A stretch of DNA of 64,000 bases, taken from assembly GCF_013391475.1 (NCBI RefSeq), contig NZ_JACBAZ010000003.1, positions 372,001 through 436,000 on the forward strand, read 5' to 3'. Below are positions 40,101 through 55,100 of this stretch, in pieces. This DNA comes from Oceaniferula marina (lineage in GTDB: Bacteria; Verrucomicrobiota; Verrucomicrobiia; Verrucomicrobiales; Akkermansiaceae). Position 1 is the stretch's first letter. Each line of letters starts with the position of its first letter. Under the pieces are notes generated by a model. It was not told the origin of the DNA. It was given only the letters and a program-made list of their open reading frames with translations, and did no database searches. A program made the position numbers and the translations under genes.

Positions 40101-43100
40101 GATCCAGTGGTGGCATTTTCAACCCATGCCTGTGGGCTGTTTAAGCTGGCTGCCAGATAGACCGGCTTAGGAAGTTGCAGTGTGCCGATCTTGAACCGTG
40201 CGGTTTTGGTGATCTTCACGAAGAGAATCTTAATCCGGACAGAGACGGTGAGGACGATCGGTGTCTCACCGGCACCGGCAGCGCGGAAGCTGAAGCTCAT
40301 ACCGAAGGATGCCAATGAAATACCAAAGATCTTCGCTTTGACCTGAGCGGATCCGCTGAGCAGGAATTCATACTGGGCATTCCCCAGGGTGTCTCGTTCG
40401 ACTTCATCGCCACTGATCTTACCGTCATTATTGGTATCGGTTCCAAGGTATCCGGAACGGACGTGGAAACTAAAGTCACCGAAGAGTCCGGTTCCACCAC
40501 CACCAAGGCTAACATAACCACTGATGTTGATATCGAACATGCCTTCCGAATCGAGGTAGAAGCTACCTGAAAGTCGGGCGATACCAAAGAAGTCGAGATC
40601 GACACTGAAGGCGATCGACCATGAGTTGTTGCCAATTTCAATCCGGAAGTCGGCATCAATCTTGATCACCTGAAGAACCTCGATCTTACCAGAAACGTCG
40701 AGGATGAAGGTGTTGGCGGTCAGGTTTTGCGTGCCAAGGACGCGGTCAATATTCGTTGTGTTGATAATCAGAAGTCCGGAGGCTTCAAACGAGGCGATGG
40801 TGACATCGGCATCAACAATGACATTCAGGGCGAGAGCCAAACCATTCTGACCTGCAGGTTGGTTCACATACACGGCAGCCCCACCGGATGCGGAGAAGGT
40901 AAGAACGCCAGCGACATTAAAGCTAACATCAAAGAGGAACTCAAAGCCGTTCTGGCCAATAAAGAGTGATACCGATCCTTGTGCCGTTGCAATGCCGATA
41001 AACTCGACGCTACCTTGCATAGCCAAGAGGAACCCTGGAGGGATCGTTGTCGTCGCCAATTGCTGGTTCACACCCGTCGTGTTGAGTTGGATCACCGCAC
41101 TCATGGTGAAGTCGAGTCCAATGGCATCACCAAATTCCGTGTCGAGTGAGACCGCGGCGCGTGCCACCAGACCATCGCTATTGATGCGGAAGCCACCATC
41201 GACTTTCACCGATCCAATGCCATCGATTTCAAGGCTGGCAAGGACAAGCAGTTCGATGCCTGGATCGTCTCCGGCAAGATCAAGCGTAAAGCGAACATAA
41301 CCAACAAATTCAAAGCTATCCGAAACGGTCAAGATTCCGGCAAGTTCAAGTTTGAATCCTCCCACGGTCTGGATCGTGACAATATCGGTGATAAGATTGC
41401 CACCGGCGTCACGCGCAAATCCATCAAAGACGGTCAGTTGTGATCCATCGCTTCGGTCGTAGGTTTTGGTTTTGGTTTTGAAGTTGGTGACCTCACGGGT
41501 GGAGCCGAAGGTATTGATTTCAAGAATGAGGATTCCGGCGAGTTCAACTTCTGGAATATCGGTATTGGAGAGAGAAAGAACGACGCGACCCACCACTCCG
41601 GTTTCGGTTCCGACATAGACATCGAAGTTCAGGGTTCCGGTCAGGGTTCCGAGCAGTGGGATGGTGGTGCTGACAGCACCTACGACGGACAGGCGACCAC
41701 CATCAGCATCGGCAGCAACCGTAATCTGCAGGAAGCCAACCAACTCGATGAAGTCACCGATGATTAACTCGGCTTGGATGATTGCGGTGGCGTAGACCTC
41801 GGGAGTTCCGTCAGCGCGACGGCTACCATCGATGCCAGGTGCGCTTTCAAAGATGGTGAAGGAAGCTTTGTCCTCTTCATTGACAACGCCGTCACCATTG
41901 GAATCAATCGTTCCGGCCTCGGCAAACCCGGGAAGCTCATCACCGTCGATAATGGCAAGGAAGGAATCAGGAAGCTGGAAGATCACATCCTGCATCGTGG
42001 TATTCACCACCACCGTAACTGATCCGCTTGCCTTAAACAGGTTACCGACATCTGGTAATCCGATATCAGCACCAGCAGAAACGCGGAAGGAGCCGGCAAG
42101 ACCAATATTTTCACCTGCACCCAGACCCGTCTGAACGACCAAGAGACCCGTTGCCTCACCAAAGTTGATCGAAGATTCGCCGGCACCAAAGGAAAGTGAG
42201 GCATTGACAAAGAGCTCAAAACGCGTGGGGCTCAAGCTCAGGTAGAAGCCACCTTCAAGGCTCATGATGTCCGTGGATGTTCCCGGAGGACGGATGCGGG
42301 CGTAACCCACCAACTCAATCGCGAAGAGTTCAGGTGCCAAGACAAAGGTCTCGGTGCGATCCGCTCCACCGTCGAGCCCCTTGAACGTCAAGGTTTCGGT
42401 CTTCTGCTGCGAGGTCAGGTTCAGCTGCAGCATTCCCTCGGCATTCAGGTAGAGACCGTATTGCTCAAGGAAGGAGAAATTCGTGCGGAGGGCTGCAACT
42501 CCCCAAATCTGAATATTGTCGGAAACTGTGCGTGAGTTATCAACGACAAAGCGACCGGCCGTGGCTCCGACGGAGCCGAGTTTGTAAAGTGATAGTTGGG
42601 CGTTAAAGTCCAACTGGAAGACACTACGGGTGGTGTCAAATTCCATGATCACCTCACCGGACAGTTCAATGATTGGCTCATCAAGGAAACCTGCACCATT
42701 AAGAACAATACCACCGCTGATCTCGATGAAGAACGATTCCGATTCGGTCAGAATCTTAATGGCGGATGTGCTGGCTTGCCCAAGGTTGCCAGCGGTGTCA
42801 GCCCATGCTCCTTCGATGAACTGCACTTCCATGATCCCGGTATCCAGTTGACCTTCATAGAGGTAACGGAAGGTGTTATTACCGAGATTATATACATCAA
42901 CAAAGACGAGGTTTTGTGCCTGCGCTCCGGAGAGGATGAATTCCGCGTCGGTATCCAAGATCGTCGAAAGATCCACTTCGGTGCCGTCAATAGGCGTATA
43001 GGTGACATCAAAATACGGTCCGGCACGGGTTGGATTAGCAGTATCATCGGCAACAGCTGCGACGTTGATGGGCGGAGCATCAATATCGGTTTGATTGACG

Positions 43101-46100
43101 GTGCGCCCGTTCTCAATAGCCCAAGTATCGGCATTGAAGGTCACGATGGCATTGGCGGTGCTTTCGCCATTGGTCAGGACATAACGGAAGCGACCATTAC
43201 CCAAATCGATGGGTGCCTCGTCCAGTTCCACGGTGATCAGGTTGCCATCAGTATCCTTCACCTGGACGGTGATTTCATCATCGGCATCGGTGATCGTGTC
43301 GTAATCGATGTCAAAGGTCACAAACTGCCCCCCAACGGTTCCGCGGATGCCATTGAACTGAATATCAATGACACCATCGGTATCAGCGGGCACCTGCTCG
43401 GCGGCGATGTAGCCACTGGCTTGCTCGGAGGTTACCTTATTGCCATTGGCATCTTTCCAGGATCCGGCAAGGAACTGGATACGGAAGTTATCGCTGTTAG
43501 CGCCCGACTGCAGGAAGTAGCGGAATTTATTGCCGCCCAAACTGACAGGTACTGCTTCGACATTAATGGGGTTGCCTTCTCCATCGAAGAGGAGGAACTC
43601 AGCGCCCTCGTCGAGGATCGTATCGGGGTCAATCGGCGCGGTGGTTGATCCGGTTTGTAGTCCGGCATCATTAATCGTCGGAGTATAGACATCATCAAAG
43701 ACAATATCGATATAACCACGGCCGTTGAGTGTCTCCCGGTTTTCGGTGGATCCCGATGGTGGGTTGCTCAAGTTGGCGCGAGCCACGTTGACAGTAAAGC
43801 GTTCGGTTTCCTCAAGGTTGGTATGACCGGCAGAGTCAGAGAAGGTGTTGGCCACAATCGTGAGTGTATAGACACCGATCGCCAGATTCTCACTGAGGGT
43901 ATAGCGGAAGGTATTGGTGCCACTGATCCTCTCAGGAATACCCTCAAAACGAATCTCGGTTCCATCAGGTGCCGTAAGGGTCAGTTCATCTCCATTGACC
44001 GAGTCATGGTTCAGGGTATTGCCATTGGATGGGCGGAAGGTTACATCGATATATCCAGCGTCATTGATCTCGGCAAGCCCGATCTCCGAACCGTTCAAGC
44101 TATCGGTTTGGTCACCGCGCACGACCACTGAATCGGCGGTGCTACCCTGGACGGTGTAGGAGCGTGTGAAGGCGTGGTTCGTTTCACCGGATCCGTCTTC
44201 CCAGGAATTCACAATGAAGTTGAGGTTCACCTGACCGACCTCAAAATCACCACTGATGAAGTAGCGGAAGACATTTCCGCCGATCGCTAACGGGTTGTTA
44301 TCGGTGAGTAAGGCGGCGGTTCCAACACCGATACCGGAGAGGTTGAATTCAGGATCACTATCGAGCACCGAGCTCTCCACCAAATCCTGTCCTGCACTGC
44401 CGGCAAAGAGGATATCGATGTAGGTCCGGTCGTTGGAAATGACAATATCACCGGCCGTGGCGCTGGTCTCATTTTTGAGCTGCACGGCATCACCGGGCTG
44501 GGTTCCTGTAATCACTCCGTCAACGACGCTGAAGCCAACCGATGTAGGATCAATATCCACTTTGATGGTGAATGAAGAACCAGGGGCGGTGGCGTCATCC
44601 GCGATGATGTAAGTGGTAGGAACGCTGAGTGTTTGCGTATCAGGCGAGTAGCTGACTGAGAGCGTTTCATTCAAAGTCACCACAACACCGGCGGGTGCTT
44701 CAAACTGAATACCCGGTGTATTTAAATCGAAGTCAATAAATTCGAGGTTGCCATCGGTCAACGACCCAGGGTCCAGCTCGAAGCCGGCTGGTGGTGTGAC
44801 GCCATTGGCAACATCAAAGATCACGTCGAAGACGATCGGCCCTTTATCACCGGGCTGGAAGTTTCCTCCGGCAGGTGTGTTGACATCCTGGTCATCGACA
44901 TCCCCCGCACTCAGGCTGCTGTCGACATAGGACCAGGCGTTGGCAAGGAAGGTCAGCTGCACCGTGCCATCGATTTCACCGGAAGCATTCTCGGCAAAGT
45001 TACCTTGCAAGAAGTAGCGGTAGGTATGGCTGCTATCACTCACACGGATCGGAGCCGTGCTATTGTCCAAGGTAATCGTCCCAAGCCCGGCACCGGTCAA
45101 ACGGAATTCCGGGGAAAGGTCGGTGATCGAACTCTCAAGGAAGTCGAGTGTGCCGGTGGTCGGACTGACAAACTCCACATCGATAAACGTGCGGCCATTG
45201 ATGGTATTGATGTCGAGGTTGGCTCCGGTGGTTGGGTCAACCAGACGGGCGCTGGCGCCTTCGACAACAAACCCGAGCGTAAAGGCGTCATTGCCAATCC
45301 CAGGTGTCACCACCACGCCATTTTCATCGACGATATCGGCATGTTTAAAGGCATCCTCGGCAAAGCTCAGTTGATAGTCTCCCTTGGTGAATGGTGCATC
45401 CACCAAATAACGGAAGCGGCGAACACCGGTGGTGCGCAGGGCTGCGACCAAGAGAGCCTTTTCATAGGCCGCACCCGTGCCGGCAGCATCCGGCACATCG
45501 GACGCCGTGAGGACAACCTCATCGCGGTAGCCACTTGGATCGGAATCATCTTTGACCACACGCACAATCCGGTCTTCCAACTCGCCCTCAGACGCTCTGA
45601 AGACCAGTGCGGCAGTTTCCACAATACCAAACTCATTGATGATGGTATCGACAGGAACCACTACTCCAGTCAGGGAAGGTCCATTTCCGCTGAGCGTAAA
45701 TTGGGCATCCAGCAGAGAATCAAAATCGAGCGACACCGAACCGGATGAGGCGTAGTTGACATCCACATAGTAGTAATCATCTCCATCCGTATGTCTGAAC
45801 ATGTTTGCCTCATTGTTGATGACACCGGAATCAATCACACCACCGTCACCGACAGGAGCAATCAGGTCGGCAGTCGGTTGACCTCCACCCGGGATCGCGG
45901 TGGCGTCCGTAGCAATTTCAAATTCCACTTCATCCCCGGCTGCATTGCGGAAGCCCATCTTGAGCTTACCGTAGATCGAGAGCAGCTCGACTTGGTCTGG
46001 GATATCCGCGAGGAAGAGAACGGTCACATCACCATTGGCAACATTCGACAAGTCAGCGTAGAGCTTACCGGAAATACTGATGTTGTTATCGATAAAGTTC

Positions 46101-49100
46101 AGCTGTCCACCGACCAGGAATTTTCCGTCGGTGGAGATCTTGATAAACACCTTACCATTAAACAGAGTCTGCGAAGTATAGATCGAGAAGATGCGGGCAC
46201 TTCCGGAAATAACCAACGGTGAAGTGAAGGCTGCGGTAAAGCCGTTGAGAGCTGGGTTGGCAGCCACCAATCGAGCTTGGGTGGCAACCTGACTGCGCAC
46301 GGTGTCCAGCCAGGTAGAAACATCGATATCACCGGGAGCGGCAAAGGCGGAACCACGGAGAGCAAACGGATCATCGATCGATGGCAATGTTTTAAAGAAC
46401 TCAACACTTCCGACAAAATCAGCAATCGTCAGGCCGGAGTTAGGCTCAACGGTGATTGGAATGTCAGCATTCAGCAGAACACTCAATGGTCCGAGCTCGG
46501 AAAGAGCAAAGCGGATTCCGAAACCACCGATGCCAGCGATGGCAAATTTTCCTTCAATCCCGATAAAGAACACGCGCTGCTGAACTGGAGTCACCGTATC
46601 GAGGGCTGAGATGATGTTGTATTGCTCATCGAGACGAAGGATCCCTCCGATCAATGTGGCTGATACTTCACCACCAAAGAGATTACCCTCAATACTCACT
46701 CCCATCGACTCGATGCCGATGATCGGGTTTTTGCCTTGGAAGAGAAGATCAGGAGAAATCTTAATGCCAACCACAGAACCTGAGAAGGTCATTCCCTTCA
46801 TCCCTTTGATCTCAGTGACCTCGGCGGAAAGAATTAAGACAAAATCACCAGGGTCATTTTCAATGTCATCCCACTGGATACCAATCTGGGTAATCTTGAT
46901 TGGAATGAATGAAGGCCACTTGAACGACTCACCCGTGGCGGAACCAATGCTGATAAAGACCCCGAACCCAGGCAGAGTATCGAAGCTGCCGTCACCCATG
47001 ATGCGGAACTGGCGGGCTTCACCCGTGAGCAGCAGCGAGCCAATCTTGACCGTGGCTCCGACACTGACGAAGGAAACGAGCGCCTCATCTGCAGTGGCTC
47101 CCGTATCGAGCATGAAGTCGGTCGCACGCAGCGTCACAAAAGTGCTCAAATTCAATTCAAGGGTATCGACATGGAATTTAAAGGCTTTGACCCGACCATT
47201 TTCAAATTCGAGGGTCGCACGAACAGCTTCGGTATTCTGCACGCCATTGGTAACGTCGGTGGCATCGTTGCGATCACTCATCGATCCGCTGATCGGTTTA
47301 CCAGGAAGGAAGCGAACGCCACCGGAAGCGATGTAAATTTCACCATTGAAGACCACTGGGTTTTCGGCATCGAAGTTAACGGTGAAGTTGTTCACGCCGA
47401 TCCGGATGTCATCGAACTCAAGGATCGTGCCAATCTTAATGGCGGCGGTCTGGCTGCTGGCAACGGTGCCGTCGGCATTGAGCGCTGTGCCGGAGTTCGG
47501 GGCATCGAGGCAACCATAGCAGATCTCCGCATTCCCCAGAGTGAAGCCGTTGTCGCGGATCGTCACATCATTGAGTGTGCCCATGATATTGACCGACGGG
47601 AACTTGATCACCGCTTTATTCACAGTGATCAATTCTTGTGCCATGCCTTCCGTGGCGGATCCTTCAGCTCCAAATGAGGGATCATAGTTTACGTTGATTC
47701 CGTTGGCGGTGACGTTGACCACATCCGGCACGTCAATTTCGAGAACTCCCACACGCAGCCCCCATCTACCGGTCAGGCTGATATCAACGTTACCACTCAG
47801 GAGGCCAAAGGCATCAACAGCAACGTCAAAGGTGCCGAGCAGACCAAGCATTTCCACTTTAATGCCGCTATCGGACTGGGCATTGCTCTGGTTGGTTGTC
47901 TGGCCATTGGCATCGGTGGCATTGCCACCACCACCAAAGGCGAGGCTGGCACGGTTGACTCCAATCCCCACGGTCAAAACAAGCAGGCCATCTTTGAAGC
48001 CGATATCTTCCAGACCAACGGTTGGTCCCTCGACCGTGAGCGGTCCGATATTGATTGGTCCTCCGCCGGTGGCTGATCCGGCAACGGTGGGATCAACAGT
48101 AAACGACTGGGTAATATTGCCCGCATTGACGCTGCCGGCGGGTTTGTTCCCCAAGCTGGCAAATGTCCCGTTCGTAAATGTGACACGCACCTGACCACCT
48201 TTGAACAAGGAAGGTGCCGGTGGAGTCGGAGCGGGCTGACCGGGTTGCGCTGGTGCTGCTGGCAGAGCATCCATCGGTGTCAGGAAATAACGGTAAGTGA
48301 CACTCTGGGCGGTATCTTCAAAGCCGGAGATCAAAAGTGGCAGGTTACCGCGGAGGACTGGTGTGCCATTCGGGTTCAGTTTGATCCGATCCAATCCGGT
48401 GCCACTCAAGGTAAATGGAGTGGTGTCGGTGATCGTGTCCTTGTTGATTGCCGTGCCATCTTGCGAAGTGAAAGTGATATCGAGATACTGCTTCTGGTTC
48501 ATGGCAGCGGCATCCACTGCTCCACCATTGGCGGGGCTGGAAATGCTAGCCGTAGCACCAGGCAAGGTATTCGCATCGGGAACCACATTGAAGTATTCAA
48601 TTTCAGTAAAGTTACCGATACCTCCATTGTCTGAGAACGAGCCGGCGTTGAACTCGACGGTGATGCGGCTATTGAGCTGGTCACTGGTGAGTGTGCCACC
48701 GGTCAACTGGTAGCGCCAAGTGTTGGGCTTACCTGGCACGCTGGCAGGAGTGCCGTTAAAGACGAGGTTATGGTTCGTGCTACCATTGACCTTGACGACA
48801 AACTCCTGGGCAACATCGGTGATCGTCGCATTGTTTAGTCCAACGTTGTTGAGGTCATTGTATTGGACATCGATGTAACGCTTGGTCAGCAGGTCATTGC
48901 CGACAATGACACCTCCAGTGATAGGACCGGCAAGGTCCGCCGTTGGGAAGAAGTCGGTTCCGCTGAAGCCATTGTTATTGCCTGCGCTGTTATCGACCGC
49001 GCCTGCGTCCAGCCCCATCTGATCCATGATCGAGAAGCCACGCACCTTAAATGAGGTCAGTTTAAATCCGGCAGCCTCGGTGATTGAGAAGGAAGCACTT

Positions 49101-52100
49101 CCCTTCACTGCCACCAGGGATTTACCATTTTCATCATTGATCGATACCGACCCTCCGCCGATGAGCACATCCAGATCACCATTCGGGCGACGTGAGATAA
49201 CGAAGGTGCCGCCAACACTGAAGCGGTTGCCAATGCTGAACTCGGCTCCACGTGCGATGAAGGAGAACGTGCCCGGAGCAATCGACTGTCCTCCGAGATC
49301 AACCGCGACGGTCGAGGTGTTGATCAACAGAGTTACAGCACCTTTGACAACTAGTCCATCAAGTCCCACAAGAGCCAGATTACCCGTTGCCTTCACCGCA
49401 TACAGCCCCTGGCCTGCGGCACCAACACTCTTATAATCGACGACTCCGTCTGAAAGTAATACTCCGATCGCGTCAGGATTAAGTGAGCCGTCCAATGCCT
49501 CGAATGGGCCCTTACCAATAAACAGATCAATATCCGTGCCTGAGAAGGTATCGCCAGAACCGGAAAGGTTGCCGCGGAACTCAACAAAGTCACCAAAGTC
49601 GATCGCGATATCGAGCAAGACAAAGCTAAAGGCGGCATCGGAAAGTTTAACACTGATGCTTTCCTCACCCACGAGAAGCTTGAGATCGACAGCGGCACCG
49701 GTGGTATTGATTCCTCCACCAATCTTGGCAGAGGCACCAGATCCTCCCGAGTCACCATCACCTACCTGCACACGTCCGGCGAGTTGTGCCACAATACCAT
49801 TCGGTAAGAAGATGATGGCGCCACTGGCATTCACCAAACCTTCAGGCAAATCGTCCGAAGCATCAATACGCACATTGACGGCAGCAATGGACAGGGCTTC
49901 GACAGGTGCGGATGTTGGAGTGACGCGCAGCTGACCTTTTTCAAAGGCATAATTCCCGATCAGGGTAAAGCCGCCAATCGTCAGTGTTGCGTTAATGGCC
50001 TCGGCTCGGAAGAATGGTCCCTTCTTCAGCTTGAGCACGGTGGTCTCGGTTTGACCGTTGGCATTGATAAAGTCAAAGCGCTCATTGACGGCTATGCCCA
50101 AAGTGTTGATCTGGAATTTGAGATCTGCCGTAATCCCTCCACCAATCTGATTCATCAGCGCCTGGGTCAGCCCCGTGGTGCCGCCAAACTCACCAGCGAT
50201 ACCTTGCTGGGTAATGATAATGCTACCGTATCCATTGCGGAGGAAGACGCCGACGTCATCGGCAGTGCCAGCCCCCTTCGGATCTCCAAGGAAGATCGAG
50301 ACATCGGATAAACCGATACGGATGACTTTGACATTGGCGGCCGTGGTGATCTGCTCGAAGAAGAACACAGCCTCGATCGTCTGACCCATGACAGTGAGTG
50401 AAACAGGAGCCGCAGGAACGGTATCCGACCCGGCTGCGCCAGCCTGCAGTTTGAAGTAGGGCCCCTTCTGCACATTGATCGTCACAGATCCGGCACCACC
50501 AACTTCAACCGTCCGGGTCACCTTGACATGGGTTGTGTTGATCTTGAGGAAAATGTTGTCTGCAGAGAACTGGATATCCTGGCTTAAGCTAGGTGAGAGG
50601 CTGAGACCCACCTGAAGGTCTGCCGCGATACCCGCCTGGGTAATGAGGATGACGCCACTCTGAACGGTGGCAGTGACAAAGACCTCATCGCCGTCGCCTA
50701 ACTCAAGCACCACATCTTTCAGGGCAATCACAATCTCACCGGTAGCAGATTTCTGGAAGACAAAGTTACCTGTCAGGCGCTGACCGAGAACATCGAGGTA
50801 AACGTTGGTGCCGGAAACGGTCAGCCCCGCTGCGATCGTCACGGCTGGAGTGCTTGGGATACCGTCGACATCGAGGTCGTAGCTGATACCAACACGCGGT
50901 GCGGATGGTGTAGCACCGGCTGTGGTCAATGAGTTAAACCCAACGCTGAAGGTTCCGCCAACGCTAACACCCGGGATGGTCACCGTTACGGTCACGGTGA
51001 TCAGTCCGACAATACCACCATTCGGACCGGAGATGATTTCAAGCGTGCTTGGAATCGTTTTCGAGGTGTCGGTTGGATCGACCGGGCTTTCGGCGCGAAC
51101 GAACTCCTTACCATCGGCAGACAGGGAGATCAGCACATTATCCAGCATAATGCGGGTCACAGATACATCCGCTGCAGCGCCAGATCCGCCGATCTTGTTA
51201 TCGCTACCGAGATCGGTCTGGCGAATAAAGGTAAAGTCGGCGGCAATGATCTGCCCCCCCAACTCGATCTCCAGCCCTTCTACTTCGACCGAGACATAAG
51301 GTCCTTTAGGAAGGTTGAGTGTGGTTTCGACATCACCGATGCGGAAGCTCTCATTGACCACCTCCAAGGTGTTATTGATCCGGACGGTGACCCGATCCAC
51401 TCCGATACCCTGACCACGCTCGATGAAGACCATGGCGGTAGCGGCAAACTCACCGGCAAGTCCACGTGGAGAAATCAGCAGTTGTGCGGTGCCACCTGTA
51501 ATCCAGAGTCCGACATCGTCGCTGTTATTTTCAAAACCTTCCGTGCCTCCGTTGTCACCGAGGAAGAGGCTGAGGTCGCTGATGGCAAGTTTGAGCGTTT
51601 TTTCATCGTCCGTGGTATTGAACTGACCATCGAGTCCCGGGCTGGTCACTTGCTCGAAACTAAAGTTGCCGGACAGGCTCTGACCAAAGAGATCAAGGCT
51701 GAAGTTCTCGATATCGACTCGGAAGTAGATACCAGCTTCCAGGTTGACCATCAGGTCTCCTGAGCCATCAGCACTGGCAATGGGGAAGGTCGAATGCAGT
51801 GCCTTGTTCGTGGTGTTGATCGTGACTGTCACCGTGGCGGTGGTTTGAACCAGCCCTGGGATATTCAGATTAATCGTGCCACCAATGACACCTGCGACAC
51901 CATCAGGAGAAATGACCAGACCGATTGTCCCTCCGGTCATCCGGAGTCCGGCATCGTCAGTGAAGTCATTGACCGTGCCCATGTCGTCACCGAGGAAGAA
52001 CCCGATGTTGGATCCACCCAAACGAATCACCGTGCTTGGCGGCGCAGTGCCAATCGCAGGAATGGTGCTGCGTTCGAAGAAGAAGTTACCACTCAGCGTC

Positions 52101-55100
52101 TGACCTGCCACCGAGAGCGTGCTGTTAGCTGCGGTGAAGCGGATGTAATCCCCGGCGTCCAGCTCGAGGCGGATATCGGTTCCTCCAACTTCAAACAACT
52201 GGTCGATTTGCTTGCCGGTATTGTTAATTTCAAGAACCAGATCACTGCTGAGTGAAATGCCAGGAATATTCTTGAGCTCCACCGTGCCGCTGATCCGTCC
52301 AGCCAAGCCTTTGGTCACCACTGTTCCAACCGTCTCTTCAACCACGAGCAAGGCTCCGGTGCCGTTGGTAAGAGCGACATAATCTTTCTGACCATCACCG
52401 AGAGTGAGGGCGACATCGAGAGCTGAAATACTCAGCATGCTACCGGTCGGTGTTGTCAGTTTTTCAATGGCGAAGCTACCCGAGAGGCTCTGACCAGCAA
52501 TACTGAGAACGGCATTGGTCACTCCGATACGGAAATACGGTCCGGCAGGAAGATCAATCTGCACGGTGTTATCGCCCACCTGCACCGAATCAATAACACG
52601 ACCGTTGGTGTTGTTGATTTCCAGGCTAAAGGTCCCGCTGAGTTCAACACCATCGACCAGTCCACCGATATCGACTGTGGCGCTTAAGGTTCCGGCGATA
52701 CCTCCGGTGTTCGGCATAATATTGCCGTTGGTGTCGGTTGAATCAGGAAGGATGAGCAAGGTGCCACTACCGTTGGTGATCGCAATCCCGGCAAAGTCGA
52801 TATTGAGGTTCTGAACGATCAGCGTCAGACGGTCCTGACCATTGGCATTGGTTTCCTTACGGACAAAGAAATCAGCCTCAAGCACGATATCCGCGACCGT
52901 GATATTTCCGCCGATGGCAGCAAACTCAAAGAAAGGTCCACCCTCGATACGGGTGCTGGCAGCGTCATCAAGAATGACAGGAGTCAGTCCGGTGTTGACC
53001 CGGATAATGATTTCATTGGCGGAAATGCTAACCGGGCCGAGGTCGAGTGAGGCTCCGAGTGTCAGCTGGCCGGCAACCCCTTGTTGGGTCACGAGGAAGG
53101 CACCATTGATGTTGGTCAGTTCGGCCAAACCGTCGCCCAAATTAAGGTTGGCATTTTCAACCACAAACGAGAGGTATTTACCACCGTCTGCCCGCACGCC
53201 CTGCTCGAACTGGAAGGTGCCGTTGAGCGTCTGACCTGCAATCACGACATCAATGTCAGCGGCACGGAAGCGAAGGAAGGGTGCTCCAACTCCTGCGGCA
53301 GGAACCGTCAAAGTAACATCGTCCGCACCAGGGATCTGGATGGTCTCGGTCACGGCTACTGTGCCGGTGTTGAACAGAAGCGACATGTTCGCTGCGATCG
53401 TGATGCCGGGAATGCTTTCTGTGAAGTTACCGCTGATGGCACCCGCGATACCATTTTGATCAATCCGGATCGCTGCGCGTCCCTGGCTGATGCTGATCAA
53501 ATTCTGTGAACCATCGCCAATGCCGATAAAGACATCGCTGGCGGCAATGCGGAGAATTTGCTGTCCACCTTCAGTGACTTGCTCAAAGACAAAGTTACCG
53601 CTCAGTGTCTGACCGAGAATGTTTAGCTCCAGTCCAGTCGCTGCCACCTGGAGATATGGTCCGGCGGCGATGTTCAGGTTAACCACGCGGGTTCCGATAG
53701 TAACCACCTCTTGCACCGCCTCGGTGCCGGTGTTGATACGAAGGCTAAAGTGACCGCTGAACCCAAGATCAACACCTGGGACGGTCAGAGCCACCGTGCC
53801 ACTGGCTTGTCCAGCGAAGCCGGCTGGAGTGATAACAAAGGCACCTTCACCATTGGTGATCGAAAGTCCGGCGTCATCAGCATCCCCTGCTCCACCACGG
53901 TCACCGAGGAAGATATTCAGGTTGGTGACGCCAATCTTGATAAACTTCGGTGCGGTCAAGCCTCGATCGCGCGCCTCTTGGGTGATCTCGCCCTCGGTTT
54001 GCTCAAAGCTGAAGGTGCCACCCAACTCTTGGCCGAAGATCACTACTTGCGGGATCGTTGCTGTGATCCGGATAAACTGTCCGGCTGGCAGTGTCGTTGC
54101 CACTCCCCCAACATCAAGAGTCTGGGATGTTGGAGTGGTGTTGATTTCCAGTTTGGCAGTGATGCCGGAACCAAAGTCGATGTCTGGAGTCGGAAGGTTG
54201 AAGTTCAGTGTGCCTTCAATGATTCCAGCGAAGCCGGCAGAGCTAAAGCGAAGAGTCGATGCCGGACTGGTCAGTGTGATGTAAGGAGTAAAGATCTCGT
54301 TATTCTGAGCATCACGGGTGCTGGCGCCGAAGCTCGCACTGAGATCTGTGATACCGATCTCGATGAATTCCTCGGTCATGGTGAACCGGAAGTCACCCGA
54401 GACCATCTGACCTGCAATGTTGAGGTCAAAGTCGTCTACAGTTACCGTCGTTGTCGGTGTGTCAGGCACCACCACGATGTCAGCAGGAAGCCCACTGGAG
54501 GTTGATGGCAGTTCCAGAGAACGACCCACTCCAGCGGTGGAGGCATAGACAACGCGAACACGACCACTGAGGGAGAAGCCTTCCAGACCAATCACCTGCA
54601 CCACACCTTCACCGACGAAGGTTTCGCCATCGGCGGAGCGGGCAAAGCGGGCATCGGTCAGCAAGAAGCCTTGGGCAGCAGGGTTGATTTCACGTGTCGC
54701 AGGGTCATCACCGATGAAGGCTGGACCATTACCAACAAAGACAACACCGGAGCCACTCTCAATCGAACCGTTATCGATCTCTACCAGAATGTAATCACCA
54801 ATGGCAAAGGATGCTGAAACCTGCACCTCGATACCTCCGTTGGTCGTAATAGGAGCGAGATCAATCACAAACTCACGCTCACCTAACATGATGCTTTCAT
54901 CCACCGAACGACCGGTGGTGTTAATCAGCACATTGACCGAGGCACCCAGGCTTACATCTCCACCCTCTTCACCCACGCTGAGGCTACCGACCAAGTTACC
55001 GGCAATACCATCGGCGTAGAGAACCACAAATCCTTCGGCTGCGGCAACATCTTCACCACCGACACTGAGGGCGGCATCTGCAATCGCGATCCTTGTTGTG

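Noticed and set aside
42596-43648. 350-codon open frame on the + strand
   Set aside because: Antisense shadow of the Ig-like array; the minus-strand product has a clear repeat structure and the + strand product does not.
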